Shown here: positions 21,701-31,297 of the stretch, piece after piece
How the letters are laid out: every line of letters starts with the position of its first letter
Position numbering within the stretch: the first letter of the stretch is position 1
Origin: Ophiura sarsii
Taxonomy: Eukaryota; Echinodermata; Ophiuroidea; Amphilepidida; Ophiuridae
NCBI GenBank assembly: GCA_035610835.1
Contig: CM069457.1
Location: forward strand, 15,470,149-15,534,148
Direction: 5' to 3'
Length of the DNA stretch: 64,000 nucleotides
Made by a program: the position numbers and the translations under genes
The notes under the pieces: model-generated
The model's database searches: none
What the model saw: the letters and a program-made list of their open reading frames with translations, nothing else
Told to the model about the DNA's origin: nothing

Positions 21701-22307
21701 GGACATTGCACACTACTTAAGAATACATTAACTGTGTGATATAATTTACCAAAGTACCTATACTTAAGGGTGAGTAGTAACTTGTTAACTTGTTATGACA
21801 ATTATAACCATCAGCACTCATTATAAGTGCATTATGGGCCCATTTGAGCACAGTTCAACATCAATAGTTATTTCTGTCATCGGTGGTGAACATTCTGTTT
21901 GTTAAGATCTGTTGAACCACTATGATAACTGCCTGCTGTTCACAAAATGGATTTTGTCCTGGATGAATTAGAAGTTAGCCCTTTAAGAGAGACCTTTTAT
22001 ATTCACACCCTGTGACCACCCTGTGACATTCCTAGAATGCATGTATCATGAAAACTAAAGATTCACCCAATGTTCCAATGTCCTTTTATGTAATGGTAAA
22101 ATCTTTCTAATGGTTAAACTGATCACTCTTATGAGTCCATAGTTTAGTCCTGGCTTAAAATCAGTTCACCTTCAATACATGCCAATATGTTAATAACTGA
22201 ATTGTAATATTAGTTACCTGTTTTAGATGGTTTGGATGATGGTTTGGATGCAACTTTAACTTGACTTGCAGTTGTAGTATGTTGGGGGTCTTGGTGTGGC
22301 TCTGGTT
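15336..22307 (-). CDS. TTF zinc-finger / hAT-transposase-like protein (ZMYM1-like), six exons
   Basis: Exons on the minus strand: 22218-22307, 21447-21501, 18492-20229, 17439-17757, 16478-16801, 15336-15769. Every junction has GT-AG, and phases agree (1, 2, 0, 1, 1), giving at least 985 codons without a stop. Domains in order: Ser/Pro/Thr-rich start; QATIQSYF, a PCNA-box-like motif; about 19 tandem 11-residue Ser/Pro repeats; a TTF-type zinc finger (WLHYSPGIHGVLCFTCMS...FEEHAHSQTH); then the hAT catalytic region with Asp in MVDGTQD and in YDGASNM, LCPTRW, and the C-terminal dimerisation motif CECERSFSALRRLKTWLRTTM. Family knowledge: hAT transposases and host genes derived from them share this layout. 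The start codon is not resolved; a strong donor at 23698 may end an earlier exon. I found no TIR/TSD, so host gene versus spliced transposon is open. Confidence 0.85.
16292..16434. mobile_element. TA-type MITE in intron of hAT-like gene
   Basis: ccgtaaaactgggtgaatatgg and the inverse cctattcaccccgttttacgg are terminal; TA lies on both sides (16290-16291, 16435-16436). 143 bp. It ends 43 bp from the splice donor at 16478. Confidence 0.85.
16478..16801 (-). CDS. hAT-like gene, 324-bp exon
   Basis: Acceptor ccgtttttag, donor caacag|gtaaac; both phases are 1. It is mainly helical, with charged segments (KKMQELRKESEF, IPRRKQPPKRFSG). Confidence 0.85.
17439..17757 (-). CDS. hAT-like gene, exon with LCPTRW
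   Basis: Acceptor ttcttttag, donor tctcag|gtacat. It begins DIFKEIVIDLADG and contains KPLCPTRWLCRH, a conserved hAT/ZMYM block. Confidence 0.85.
18492..20229 (-). CDS. hAT-like gene, main exon
   Basis: 1738 bp: acceptor cattgtag, donor tacaag|gtaggt. It contains the 11-residue repeats, the TTF zinc finger and the first two catalytic Asp regions. The open frame continues upstream to 20276 only by reading intron sequence. Confidence 0.85.
19565..20205 (-). repeat. Coding 33-bp minisatellite (11-residue repeats)
   Basis: About 19 tandem copies of an 11-residue unit of the type SPPNTLIPSTA, with Met/Ala/Ile variants. The antisense strand is open for 228 codons as a by-product. A Ser/Thr/Pro-rich linker of this kind is likely disordered and may vary in copy number. 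Confidence 0.9.
20619..21167 (+). mobile_element. Internally deleted mariner-like element
   Basis: Terminal repeats CGAGGGTGGATCGGTAAGTT and the inverse AACTTTTTGATCCGCCCTCG both continue into ttctgtcac, and TA flanks each side (20617-20618, 21168-21169). Inside, plus-strand frames give LHHNNASPH and, one frame over, LLSPNLVPCDFWLFAKIKSKIAG, the catalytic-domain block of mariner transposases. At 549 bp it is well under half of a full mariner and carries a frameshift, so it is dead. It sits in an intron of the minus-strand hAT-like gene. Confidence 0.88.
21447..21501 (-). CDS. hAT-like gene, 55-bp exon with PIP-box-like motif
   Basis: Acceptor aattcacag, donor atgag|gtaact. It encodes KSKQATIQSYFQVPVPM. 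Q-x-x-I-x-x-Y-F matches the PCNA-interacting peptide consensus. Entry phase 1 and exit phase 2 fit both neighbours. The Met near its end is an alternative start. Confidence 0.7.
21502..22217. other. Intron of hAT-like gene
   Basis: AT-rich intron without recognised repeats. Confidence 0.5.
22218..22307 (-). CDS. hAT-like gene, upstream exon
   Basis: Acceptor tatatttag, donor acag|gtaact. In the frame that joins the next exon it reads PEPHQDPQHTTTASQ then a lysine/serine-rich stretch. It has no Met, so the start lies upstream or in the next exon. Confidence 0.6.
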
Positions 22308-22807
22308 CTAAATATATAAAAAGGTATAAATCATAGATGTTGTTTATACAGAGAAATGTCTAATTCATAGTTGACATCAAATTAATTATGTGAATGGTAT
22401 GACGAGTGACATCATCAACAGTTAGTGACACCTTGGTCAATATATAAGGCCTTTTTTAAGGCAAAAACAGAACAACTTTGTTTCCTGTAGGTGACCTGAA
22501 ACCTAATTGCAGTTGTTGTTTTTTTAGTATGTGATTTTAGCATAAATTAAAATATGCTTCAAGTCATCTGTATATTCATAGTGAAATCAATAGCATGATT
22601 GTGTTATTACAATCATTATAGTTCATTGACCACTAAAACCATGCCCAGTGTTGTGCCAATTTCAGACATTTTTTATCTAAAAATAGTATCTTAGAAAAGA
22701 ATTCCAGGATTTTCAACTAGAAATTGTTCAAAAAATTGTTCAAAGAACGATGTCACGACATACAGGAAACAAACTTCTTTTTAGATTTTTTGCCTAATAG
22801 GCCTACT

Positions 22808-23222
22808 TAATGGTCATAAATACCTTGTTGGGACGGTTGGAAAAATGGAGGGGGGGGGGGGGCAGGCAGTCAGAGAAAAAAAATGATCCGAAAAAGGGGG
22901 ATCACAACAAATGTTGGTACTTATTGTTGGTAAATGTTGATATCGCTTCGCGAGTTCGCGCCCACAAAATAGAATCCACATTTTATCCACGCTTTGCGCA
23001 CAAAACAACAAACATTTTTAAACTTTAAATTTGTAATAACATTCGAAAATTTAGACATACTGGGGGGGGGGGGGGATCAAGAAAAAAAATTCACCATAAA
23101 AGGGGGATCAAGAAAAAATGTAAAGGTGTTTGGGGGATCAAGAAAAAAGAAAAAAATATGTCTGAGGCTCAAAAATCCCCCCCCCCCCCACCCCCCACCA
23201 AAGTATTTATGAACACTCCATA
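22808..23222. mobile_element. MITE-like element with TCATAAATAC ends
   Basis: atggtcataaatacctt and the inverse aaagtatttatgaacactccat are terminal. The interior has G/C homopolymers and three gggggatcaagaaaaaa-like repeats. Boundaries are approximate. Confidence 0.6.
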
Positions 23223-24060
23223 TAATTAAATTGTAAATTAGAATAGTAATTTAAATAGCTGGATCCTTTTTTAAATTTTTGTTTATACCATTTCATCAGG
23301 TTATAGAATAGTAGAGCGTCTGACAGGCCTGCAATTTGTGTAGGTCTATACCACTCGATCAAATACGGGAAATAAAATTGGAATTCATAATGGGATTGGG
23401 AGACACACTAAGGCCAGGCCAGGGGTCATCATCATCATCAACCACACATTTCATCCATGCACAGACGGTCTTGAGCAAGAGTGACAAGGCCAGGGGTAGT
23501 ACTAACTAGTGGGGTGGTAATATTTTAATAGCCTGTACATGTATGTAGACTAAACAATATCAATTCCATGTCTGACTCTGCTCTGATGTCCTGATCGAGT
23601 GGCAATCGTATAAAGCTTTCAAAATAATACTTTATAGCTATATGCATACTATATTAAGTTTATAATATTATTCAAATATAATCCTCTCACTTACCATCAC
23701 TTTCGTTGATTCAGTGCCCGGGTTTTTCTCAGTTAAAAATCATCACACGCGACTGGCTAAAAGTTTGTGTTCACACGTTTACTAAGTTAATGACAGCCCG
23801 TAGGCTCATGTGTAACAACTTCAAGGGTGTTGCCGTATCATTGCTCTGCATACACATAATATAAGTCTGCAAATCACCATTTCAATTAAATTAAATGCAT
23901 TGATACTGTATTAATAATACTACGCCTAGTACACTACACAGGCTGAGAAGGTGACAATTATTTTGAGGGAAAAAATTGTGTTTTGGATTTTGTACCATCT
24001 AAATTCACAGTAGCTACTGTTTCATTTTGTCTTGGCCATCACATACACTATATGAAAAAT
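23223..24060. other. No confirmed gene; candidate 5' splice donor
   Basis: A strong donor (gatg|gtaagtgag, minus strand, exon end near 23698) could end a 5' exon of the hAT-like gene. Its upstream frame has a TGA in the joining phase, so it may be untranslated. Confidence 0.35.
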
Positions 24061-24240
24061 CAGGGGGGGGATGATTACATTGACCATCCCCCCCAGGTCA
24101 AAAAGTGGGGGGGGATATATCCCCCCCATCCCCCCCGGGATATCCGCCCTTGCCCCCCCCCCCCACCCGCCGCTTGCCCCCCCCAAATGAAATCAATCGG
24201 TGTGGGTGTGGAATGGAGCCCCCCCATTTCAAGTCACAAC
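24061..24240. repeat. C/G homopolymer-rich block
   Basis: Runs of C or G of 7-10 bp are separated by ggatatatcc-like palindromes. No coding frame. Confidence 0.6.
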
Positions 24241-24269
24241 CCCTTCTTATTTTTCACTCTAAATTCACT

Positions 24270-24560
24270 CTAAAACCATGATTTGTGAGGTAATTAGGAA
24301 TCGTATCGCTCTGTAACTTGGAATGTATGTATGATTTATGATCGGAAATGTAAATCTGCAAGAAAAATCTACTTTCCAAAAACAAAAATGAATAGAGGGC
24401 GCTCTCTGGAAAAGATCACATAATATGCCTTTAATTAGGGTCATGTGTTTTAAGCTCGCCTCCTTTCGCGTTACACACGGATTTTGGCTTTCGCGACATG
24501 ATTTTAACTTTACACATTTATATTTGCTTGTATACCCCCCTGAGGTAGTAAAAGTATACA
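24270..24560. repeat. Repeat related to 47480-47660 (inverted)
   Basis: ggaatcgtatcgctctgtaac, gatttatgatcggaaatg and the agagggcgct segment correspond to the reverse complement of 47520-47640. Confidence 0.6.
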
Positions 24561-25080
24561 TTTTCTGAAGGGAAATTGCATGAGGAAACCAAATATGTCA
24601 TTAAAATTATAGTACGACCAAGAACTAAAATGGTATGATCGGAAATGTTCGGAAAATATCAGAGTTTTTTTAATTTTTAATTTGAGATCCATATATTTTT
24701 TATACCTACCCCTATCATTATTTATTTTACATATTTGAATTCCTCATGAAATTACCCATTAGATGATATATATTTGTCAAAGTTACTACGTCGGTATGGT
24801 AATTATACCGGCTAGTGAATATCTCCAATTTTTATTTTATATATTTTTAGAATTTTCAAAATTATTGGTTTAAGGATGAACCCCTCCCTGATATAAACTG
24901 CATTTCTGAATTCCTCTAGTTACAAGCTTTCCAAAAATGTATACTTTTGCTATCATAGGTTGAAAACTTTTTCTGTTATAGTCATTTTTATAAATCCGGT
25001 AAATTGAGGCTGATTATTCATGTTGACTGTGTAGCGAATAGGAAGAAAGCTGATAATCATTGTCTTATCCATAATCAAGG
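24561..25080. other. No gene seen
   Basis: AT-rich DNA. Confidence 0.4.
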
Positions 25081-25113
25081 GCGCAGATCCCGGGGGGGGA
25101 CGGGGGGGGACAC

Positions 25114-25148
<35 letters not shown>

Positions 25149-25310
25149 ACTTCCTGACACAATATCAAATGTCCCCCCCCCCCCCCCCCCACTTTTTGTG
25201 GCGATCTAGTGAAAAAATGGCAATGTCCCCCCCCACTTTCAAGATTGTCTAGTGAAAAAATGGCAATGTCCCCCCCCACTTTCAAGATTGGATCTGCCCC
25301 CTTGTCCATA
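25080..25310. repeat. Poly-C block with 50-bp tandem duplicate
   Basis: Two long C runs are followed by two copies of ctagtgaaaaaatggcaatg plus tcccccccactttcaagattg. Apparent Gly-rich and Pro-rich ORFs are homopolymer artefacts. Confidence 0.8.
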
Positions 25311-27397
25311 ATTAATTAGTTGTTAATAATAGTTGACAAGTCTGTTGAACCACATATATAAAGACTACTAAATATCCTTTGAAATGGGACCAAAATTGTG
25401 TTTTTTAAACATTAGGGGATGACTAGTTATTGTAAAAAGAACAAAGCATGGGATTATCCCCATTGAGTTTGTACAGGCGGCACCCCTTCCAGCGGCACCC
25501 CTTCCAGCACCACCCCTGGTCCCCAAACATCAAACAGCTGTATCTCCCTTTCTCTATTAGCTATACCAATGCCATTTGGCAGGCAGATAGCTTGTTATAA
25601 GGGCTTTAAAAATGATACCAAATTTGTTGAGATAGCTTTTGTGGTTTTAAAAATATTTGAGGAAAATGACAGCATAAAGCTAAAAAATGTAACGGCACCA
25701 CCCTATTTGGGAGGCGAGTTCATAACGCGTGACCTTAGTCGAAACGACTTTCTAATGACTTTATGATGTACATGGTGTCTCAGAATTATTTATACCGGGA
25801 ATGAATCTAAATTCTACATATATTTAGCTTTCCTGGGAATACTGAATCGTAAAAAATGGACGTTTGTGACAGATTTTATGGACTCTTTTGTGAACATGGT
25901 ATATTCCAAGTTTGAACAAAATTACCTCTTTTGAAACTAATAAAATCATTGACCGTGTTCGGCACAAAGCTCTATCTATTCTAAATGATCTTCAGGTAAT
26001 TTGATGTGTCTTCTTTTGATGTCCACTCGGATGGCCATTACAAAATTAGTAGATATCAACTGTTGGTAATGTTTCTGAAGCCATATTTAAATGGTGTTAG
26101 GGAATTGTTCTCCTTGAACGATTTATATCATTCTTTCTGAAGCGGCAGTTCTGAAGCTTGGGAGTTTTATCAATTGAAATACGCTGAAAGTGAAACACAG
26201 GTTTTCACTGATTTTCAATAATGTCATGCCATATCGGAACGGATCAAGATGTTTTGATGAAACTAAACAGGGCAATTAGGAAACAAGTTCCCCATTATAT
26301 TGTAGGGATTGGATTTTTATTGCAATGTTGTTTTTATATTGTTATCATTTTTCAAACACGGTATAAATCATTCTGGGAAGGTACACTCTGTACATCCACA
26401 AAGTAAACCTCAACAACAGTAGATAGACACATAGATAATAACATAATAGAGCAATAAATCAACATTAGATATAATATATTTATTTCATTAATACACATGC
26501 ATCCATTGATTGATGTACAAATATAAAGCTATGTTATGATTTTTTTGAATAATTGCAATATAGACCCGAATTGAATTATTTATACACACAATATACAATG
26601 AAATCATTCTCCAGTTATGTCCCAAATCACTCTGGATATACAGTGTATAATATGTGGTGAATTACAGATACGCAAAAAGATTCAGGCCCTAAAAGAGCTC
26701 TTTCATGCTCCTGAAGCAGTTTTATGGTAAGGATATTCATGGAAGTACAATTCTTCCATGGGATACGGGATAGCCTACTAGCCTAAACACGAAACGGAAT
26801 AAAGCTAAATATATGTATTGCGCTTTATTCCGTAAATCTGGCCCAGGCGCTGGAAAGAGGGTCAGAATATCTTGCGTGCCATAAGCTTATTGACATTGAA
26901 ATGCTAAGGCGCAACTTTCTCAGTTTGGCTCAGTGACATGCCTAGAACAACCTTAACCCTTAACTCTGGATTACTGTTAGGATTTGAGAGACAGTCTCGT
27001 GTGGTCCTGGGCCACAAATTTAACAACTCCGAGTCATCTCCCATAATGTTCAAGATGAACATTATACATTGTAAGGCTATTGAATTGTCGTTCCACATCA
27101 AGAAAATCAAACACATTCATTACAATATACTGCCAAATAAAAGAAAAAGAAATATCACATTTGAAGACAGGATGAAAGGGGAGGCCCTTTTTGCCACCGT
27201 GGAATGTCCCCTTTTATGTATAGATATGCTTATATATATATCTGTTTGGCATACAAAATACTGTCGGGAATAATACCATGGTTCTATGACAGGCAAATAG
27301 ACCTCTCAGGTAATAGAGTCTGTTGGTCGGGGGAGGTTCAAAAATTGTCTAAATTGTAACAAATGGTTCAAGATTTGCAAAGCGCTAAAAGAACACT
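25311..27397. other. No supported gene
   Basis: A short hairpin acggaataaagc...gctttattccgt lies near 26794-26834. ORFs of about 110 codons (26938-27273) match nothing I recognise. No RNA gene seen. Confidence 0.4.
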
Positions 27398-27405
27398 TAG
27401 TAAAT

Positions 27406-27703
27406 CAGTGGCGTAGCCAGGTTTTTCAAATTGGGGGGGCGAGAACTGAACATGAACCGACAGGATTGTTCTTAGTCCAGAAATGCGCACGTAGCGCGCG
27501 AAATTGTTTGACTTTACACCAACGAACACCAGCTTGTACCAACGAATATTGCATTAAGGTGACTGTTATGCGCGCATAGCGCGCACATTTTTTTCATATG
27601 TGTACTTTTGACCATCATAATTCCATGATTCCTCTGGTCAAATGAACCGACAGTGCCAATCTCAACCGACACGACGTCAATATTGGGGGGCGCTACGCTA
27701 CTG
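27406..27703. mobile_element. Non-autonomous hAT-like element (298 bp)
   Basis: Ends CAGTGGCGTAGCCAGG and (inverse) GGCGCTACGCTACTG, flanked by a perfect 8-bp duplication tagtaaat (27398-27405, 27704-27711). The interior has tagcgcgc repeats (27494-27500, 27576-27582) and no frame. Its left end is the same as several solo GTGGCGTARCCAG termini in the window. Confidence 0.92.
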
Positions 27704-27843
27704 TAGTAAATCATTTTTCACAAGACACATAATAAAAATATAACATATATATACAATTCTGAGTTGTTTTAGTGATGGAAGACATGAATCTACAGACTAA
27801 CTGAAGCCTTTACTTTACTGGAAGAAGAGTAGCATCGTTTTAA

Positions 27844-28065
27844 CCCAATCAGCACAACCAGTCTATTTGATTGGCCAATAGCAAAATATATTCATTTGAA
27901 TAACCAATTAAACTTCTGCTTGTAAAATATTTCACTCCAATTTTGATCATTATTCTAACAAAGCATTTTGATCCGGGATACTAAATTATTCTAACAAAGT
28001 CTCCGATTGGTGCAAGAAATAATGTATCCATCTTTCTGACCAATCGGCTGGTAGTTCTCAAGGGG
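27844..28065. mobile_element. TTAA-type MITE, copy 1
   Basis: Flanked by TTAA (27840-27843, 28066-28069). Shared with 30203 and 44458: attattctaacaaag, gattggtgca, gtatccatcttt, accaatcggctggtagttct. TTAA duplications indicate a piggyBac-like mobiliser. Confidence 0.82.
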
Positions 28066-28119
28066 TTAATTAAATATATTTTATGGAAATTCAATATCAA
28101 CCTTTTAAGATACACAATA

Positions 28120-28456
28120 GGGGCCAGTACATATTTATGTGGTTTTTTTGTTTGTTAAAAGCAAAGTTGGACTTGATTCCATATCTTTATGGTATAAGGG
28201 GTTAGAAAATGTAAGGTTTTTTTTTGTTGGCATGTGTGGTCATACGACCAATGTGTTGAAATTGGAATGAGTTAAATTGAAACAATTTTTATTTTTGACC
28301 CTTGTACAGTAGCAACAATTTCGAATTGAGGGAACCCTCCTTAATACCAGGTACCAAAAAGAAATTCTCAACCCTTATACCATGTAGATACAGAATGAAG
28401 TCCACATTTGCTTTACAAATTTGACACATTATTTATTATGTCTACATACTGGCCCC
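28120..28456. mobile_element. TA-type foldback element
   Basis: ggggccagtacatat... and its inverse ...catactggcccc are terminal with TA on each side. The arms continue for about 90 bp with the shared tatggtataagg. 337 bp, no coding frame. Confidence 0.85.
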
Positions 28457-30198
28457 TACTAGTGTTGAAGTAGGGCATGTCAGGAACGGTCTGCCCCACT
28501 TTTATGAGAATACCACCCAAGCCATGCATTTTATGCTTAGAGAACAAAAAACAAAACCCCTGTTCTACAGGCAAACAGACCTCTGAGGTAGGGTTGGTCT
28601 GTCTGGCGATTTTATTTGTTGGATTTTCTTCTTCAAAATGTCTGGAAATTTGAGAACGGGTGGGTGGGGGGTTCCGAAAAATAATGTAGTTAATTTTTAG
28701 GCAATTTACAAAAATATTTCACAATTTCAAAAGGTTCTAAAAAAAGGTGTTTTTTCTGAAATTCTTAAACAAATGGAACGGTCGGGCCCGTAGAATAGGC
28801 TGGGTTTTTTTAAGGCGTTAGGGCAGGATTTGTTTATATCTCAACAAATTCCCAATGTATTTTTGCTTTCAACGGTTAAAGGTAGATGTTCCGATTTTCA
28901 ACTTGAAGTTTTCTATTCTACATGAAAGGTTATCCTTAAAAAAGTCGTGTTCCAAATTTTGAGTTGCATAGCTCTAATGGTTCTTATTTTAGACGCACAA
29001 GATGCTGTGAACTGTACCCATTGAGTAGTACACAAACTATATCGGTGGTTACCACCATTCGCGGTAATTCGACGTTATTTCATCGATTTCTCCGTAATTA
29101 TACCGATTTAGGCCGTCAAATTTCAGTATGATGATGAGAAAAATACGAGCTTTCATATGATATGAAAATCTCCGTATGTTTGAAATAATTCTGTGTTACG
29201 AAAATGTGATCGGGTCATCTACCTTTAAGTGTTTACTCCTTTTTATTCCTAAATATATAAAACAATCGCTTTACTTTATTTCAAAAGTTATCAGCTCTCC
29301 CGTGTTTTGCTGTAGATTGGGAAATTCGATTAAATTCCCTCAGAAAGGGAAATAATATGCTACTATAATACACTTTTATCAGGCAAATTTCTAACTTATG
29401 GTCCACATGACCACATTTAACAAATACATTCAGATCTTTGGTAACGGCCATTATCAATATTTGTCCAATATTACATTTTAAGGCAAATCAAATTGTATAT
29501 TAAAGAGAAGTGTTTGTAAACAAATTAAAAACTCAACTCAAAAATATATAACATAATTGATTAGTTTCATTTCACTACCCTACACATCTCATGATAGACT
29601 GAGTACAGTAAATCATAATACACAGGGTGTTTCAGTATCATGCTGATTCATCAAATACATACGCTACAAAATATAATAAAATATGATTGTCAATTATTAC
29701 AAAATTACAAAATTATCATATAAAATTATCTATAGTATATTTCAGCTTTAAGTCATTTTTTAAACTTACAAATGCATAAATGAGCTCATATGAGGATGTC
29801 TGCAATACAAATGTCATTGAAGAAAACATTTATGGGGGGTGAACGAGGTATTGTTTTTAGAGTGTACCTATGCTATATTTCCTGATATAAATGTGTTCAG
29901 TAGTAGTATTTTTGCGTAGAACAAATCTGCCTGCAGTGTCGTTGTTCAATTATGATACTAATGTCCCCCATTTATGTCAGACACTATAACACGGGTACGG
30001 TATAAAAACAATACCTTTATTCTCTAAATAAGGTTACAATTATTGTATACAATTTCAGGCTGAATTAAACTCAATACAAACTAAATTTGAAAAACGCATA
30101 ATATCTTAGTACTGATTAAAATATGAAGTATCATTCTTCTCCTCTTACGACTCCCCCATTCCAACAAGAAACTACTCATTTGCATAAAAATATAATTA
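28457..30198. other. No supported gene
   Basis: Contains a caggcaaacagacctctgaggtaggg motif near 28569, related to motifs at 27291 and 31362, and a solo cacagggtgtttcag terminus near 29621. Otherwise AT-rich with no recognised exon. Confidence 0.4.
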
Positions 30199-30202
30199 TT
30201 AA

Positions 30203-30409
30203 TCCCCTGAGATCTACCGGCCGATTGGTCAGAAAGATGGATATATCATTTATTGCACCAATCAGAGACATTGTTAAAATAATTGTATCCCTGATAAAGA
30301 TCGGGGTGAAATAGTTTAAAAACTGTATCGTAATTGGTTATTCAAATGAGTATATCTTGCAATAAACCAATCAGAACCATTGTAAGATAGGCCGGTAGTG
30401 CCCAGGGGG
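30203..30409. mobile_element. TTAA-type MITE, copy 2 (inverted)
   Basis: TTAA flanks at 30199-30202 and 30410-30413. It carries the same sequence as 27844-28065 and 44458-44664 in opposite orientation (ccgattggtcagaaagatgg, attgcaccaatcagaga). Confidence 0.85.
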
Positions 30410-30865
30410 TTAAGAGATGTAGAATTATGAAATCATGTCAAATCCCAATCCTATATATTATGTCAAATCTACAAATCAAAGTTAAAAAATATGAATTGGT
30501 CAACTTGATGACTTTCTTACCCCCTCTTTAACATGTTTGTCAATGTGAAAAATAAGCCCAGAACTCTGAGAACCGGGCAAAATTAGTAACACATTCGACA
30601 ATCCCTAGATGGTTTCTTGATTCTTGAGTTATGTGTAAAAATGGTGTTAAAATTCCAATGGGAGCTGTTTTTGACTTAGTCTTTTTAGTCCTTAGAATCT
30701 TTGGCTGACGAGGATTGTTTTCTTACTGCCGATATCTCAAAATTACCAAAAAGTGAGTTACATCTGGTAGTCAACCCTCAACATGATCTGATTAGTAAGC
30801 AATCTTCTGATGATCTCAAAACAGGATTTGCAAATGTCTATATACAATTATATAGGTGATGAAAA

Positions 30866-31032
30866 AGATGTTGTCAAATTTGGCAAAATTATTGCCATAT
30901 TTGGCGATGTTGTTGCCATAGTTAGCAAAATTGTTGCCGTATTTCGCAAAGTTGTTGCCATATTTAGCAAAATTGTTGCAGTATTTGGCAAAGATGTTGC
31001 CATATTTGACACAGTTGCCATATTTGACACCA
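30866..31032. repeat. 24-bp minisatellite
   Basis: About seven degenerate copies of a unit like ttgttgccatatttggcaaaa. All frames are open on both strands because of the repeat, giving spurious 60-110-codon ORFs. Confidence 0.88.
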
Positions 31033-31115
31033 TACCCAGAATACAGCATCATAAGTGTTGTGAACTGCTACAATTTAACCAGAGACTGTCTAGAATTTGG
31101 GCTTCATCACACTAC

Positions 31116-31297
31116 TCACAATACAGTGTAGACATTATGAAGTGATGACTTGCCCCTTGGCTTAAAGAACTTGCTAGGCCTGGGCCTTTCCGACAAATCC
31201 AGCACACCAACGACGTTACCTTTCTTGGTGCGGTAGTAGAGCAAGAAGATTGGATACAATAAGGTGGACTCCAGGGTGAGAAGCAAGCTCTGCCAGT
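31116..31297 (-). CDS. SLC51A: SLC51A-like exon 7 (TM7, C-terminus)
   Basis: Acceptor cttttattgtag. It encodes WQSLLLTLESTLLYPIFLL, YYRTKKGNVVG and a basic cytosolic tail; stop at 31116. Confidence 0.87.

Noticed and set aside
25004..25309. Proline-rich / glycine-rich proteins
   Set aside because: Pure translation of C/G homopolymers on the two strands.
30810..31145. 111-codon ORF with 8-residue repeat
   Set aside because: Translation of a 24-bp minisatellite that is open in several frames on both strands.
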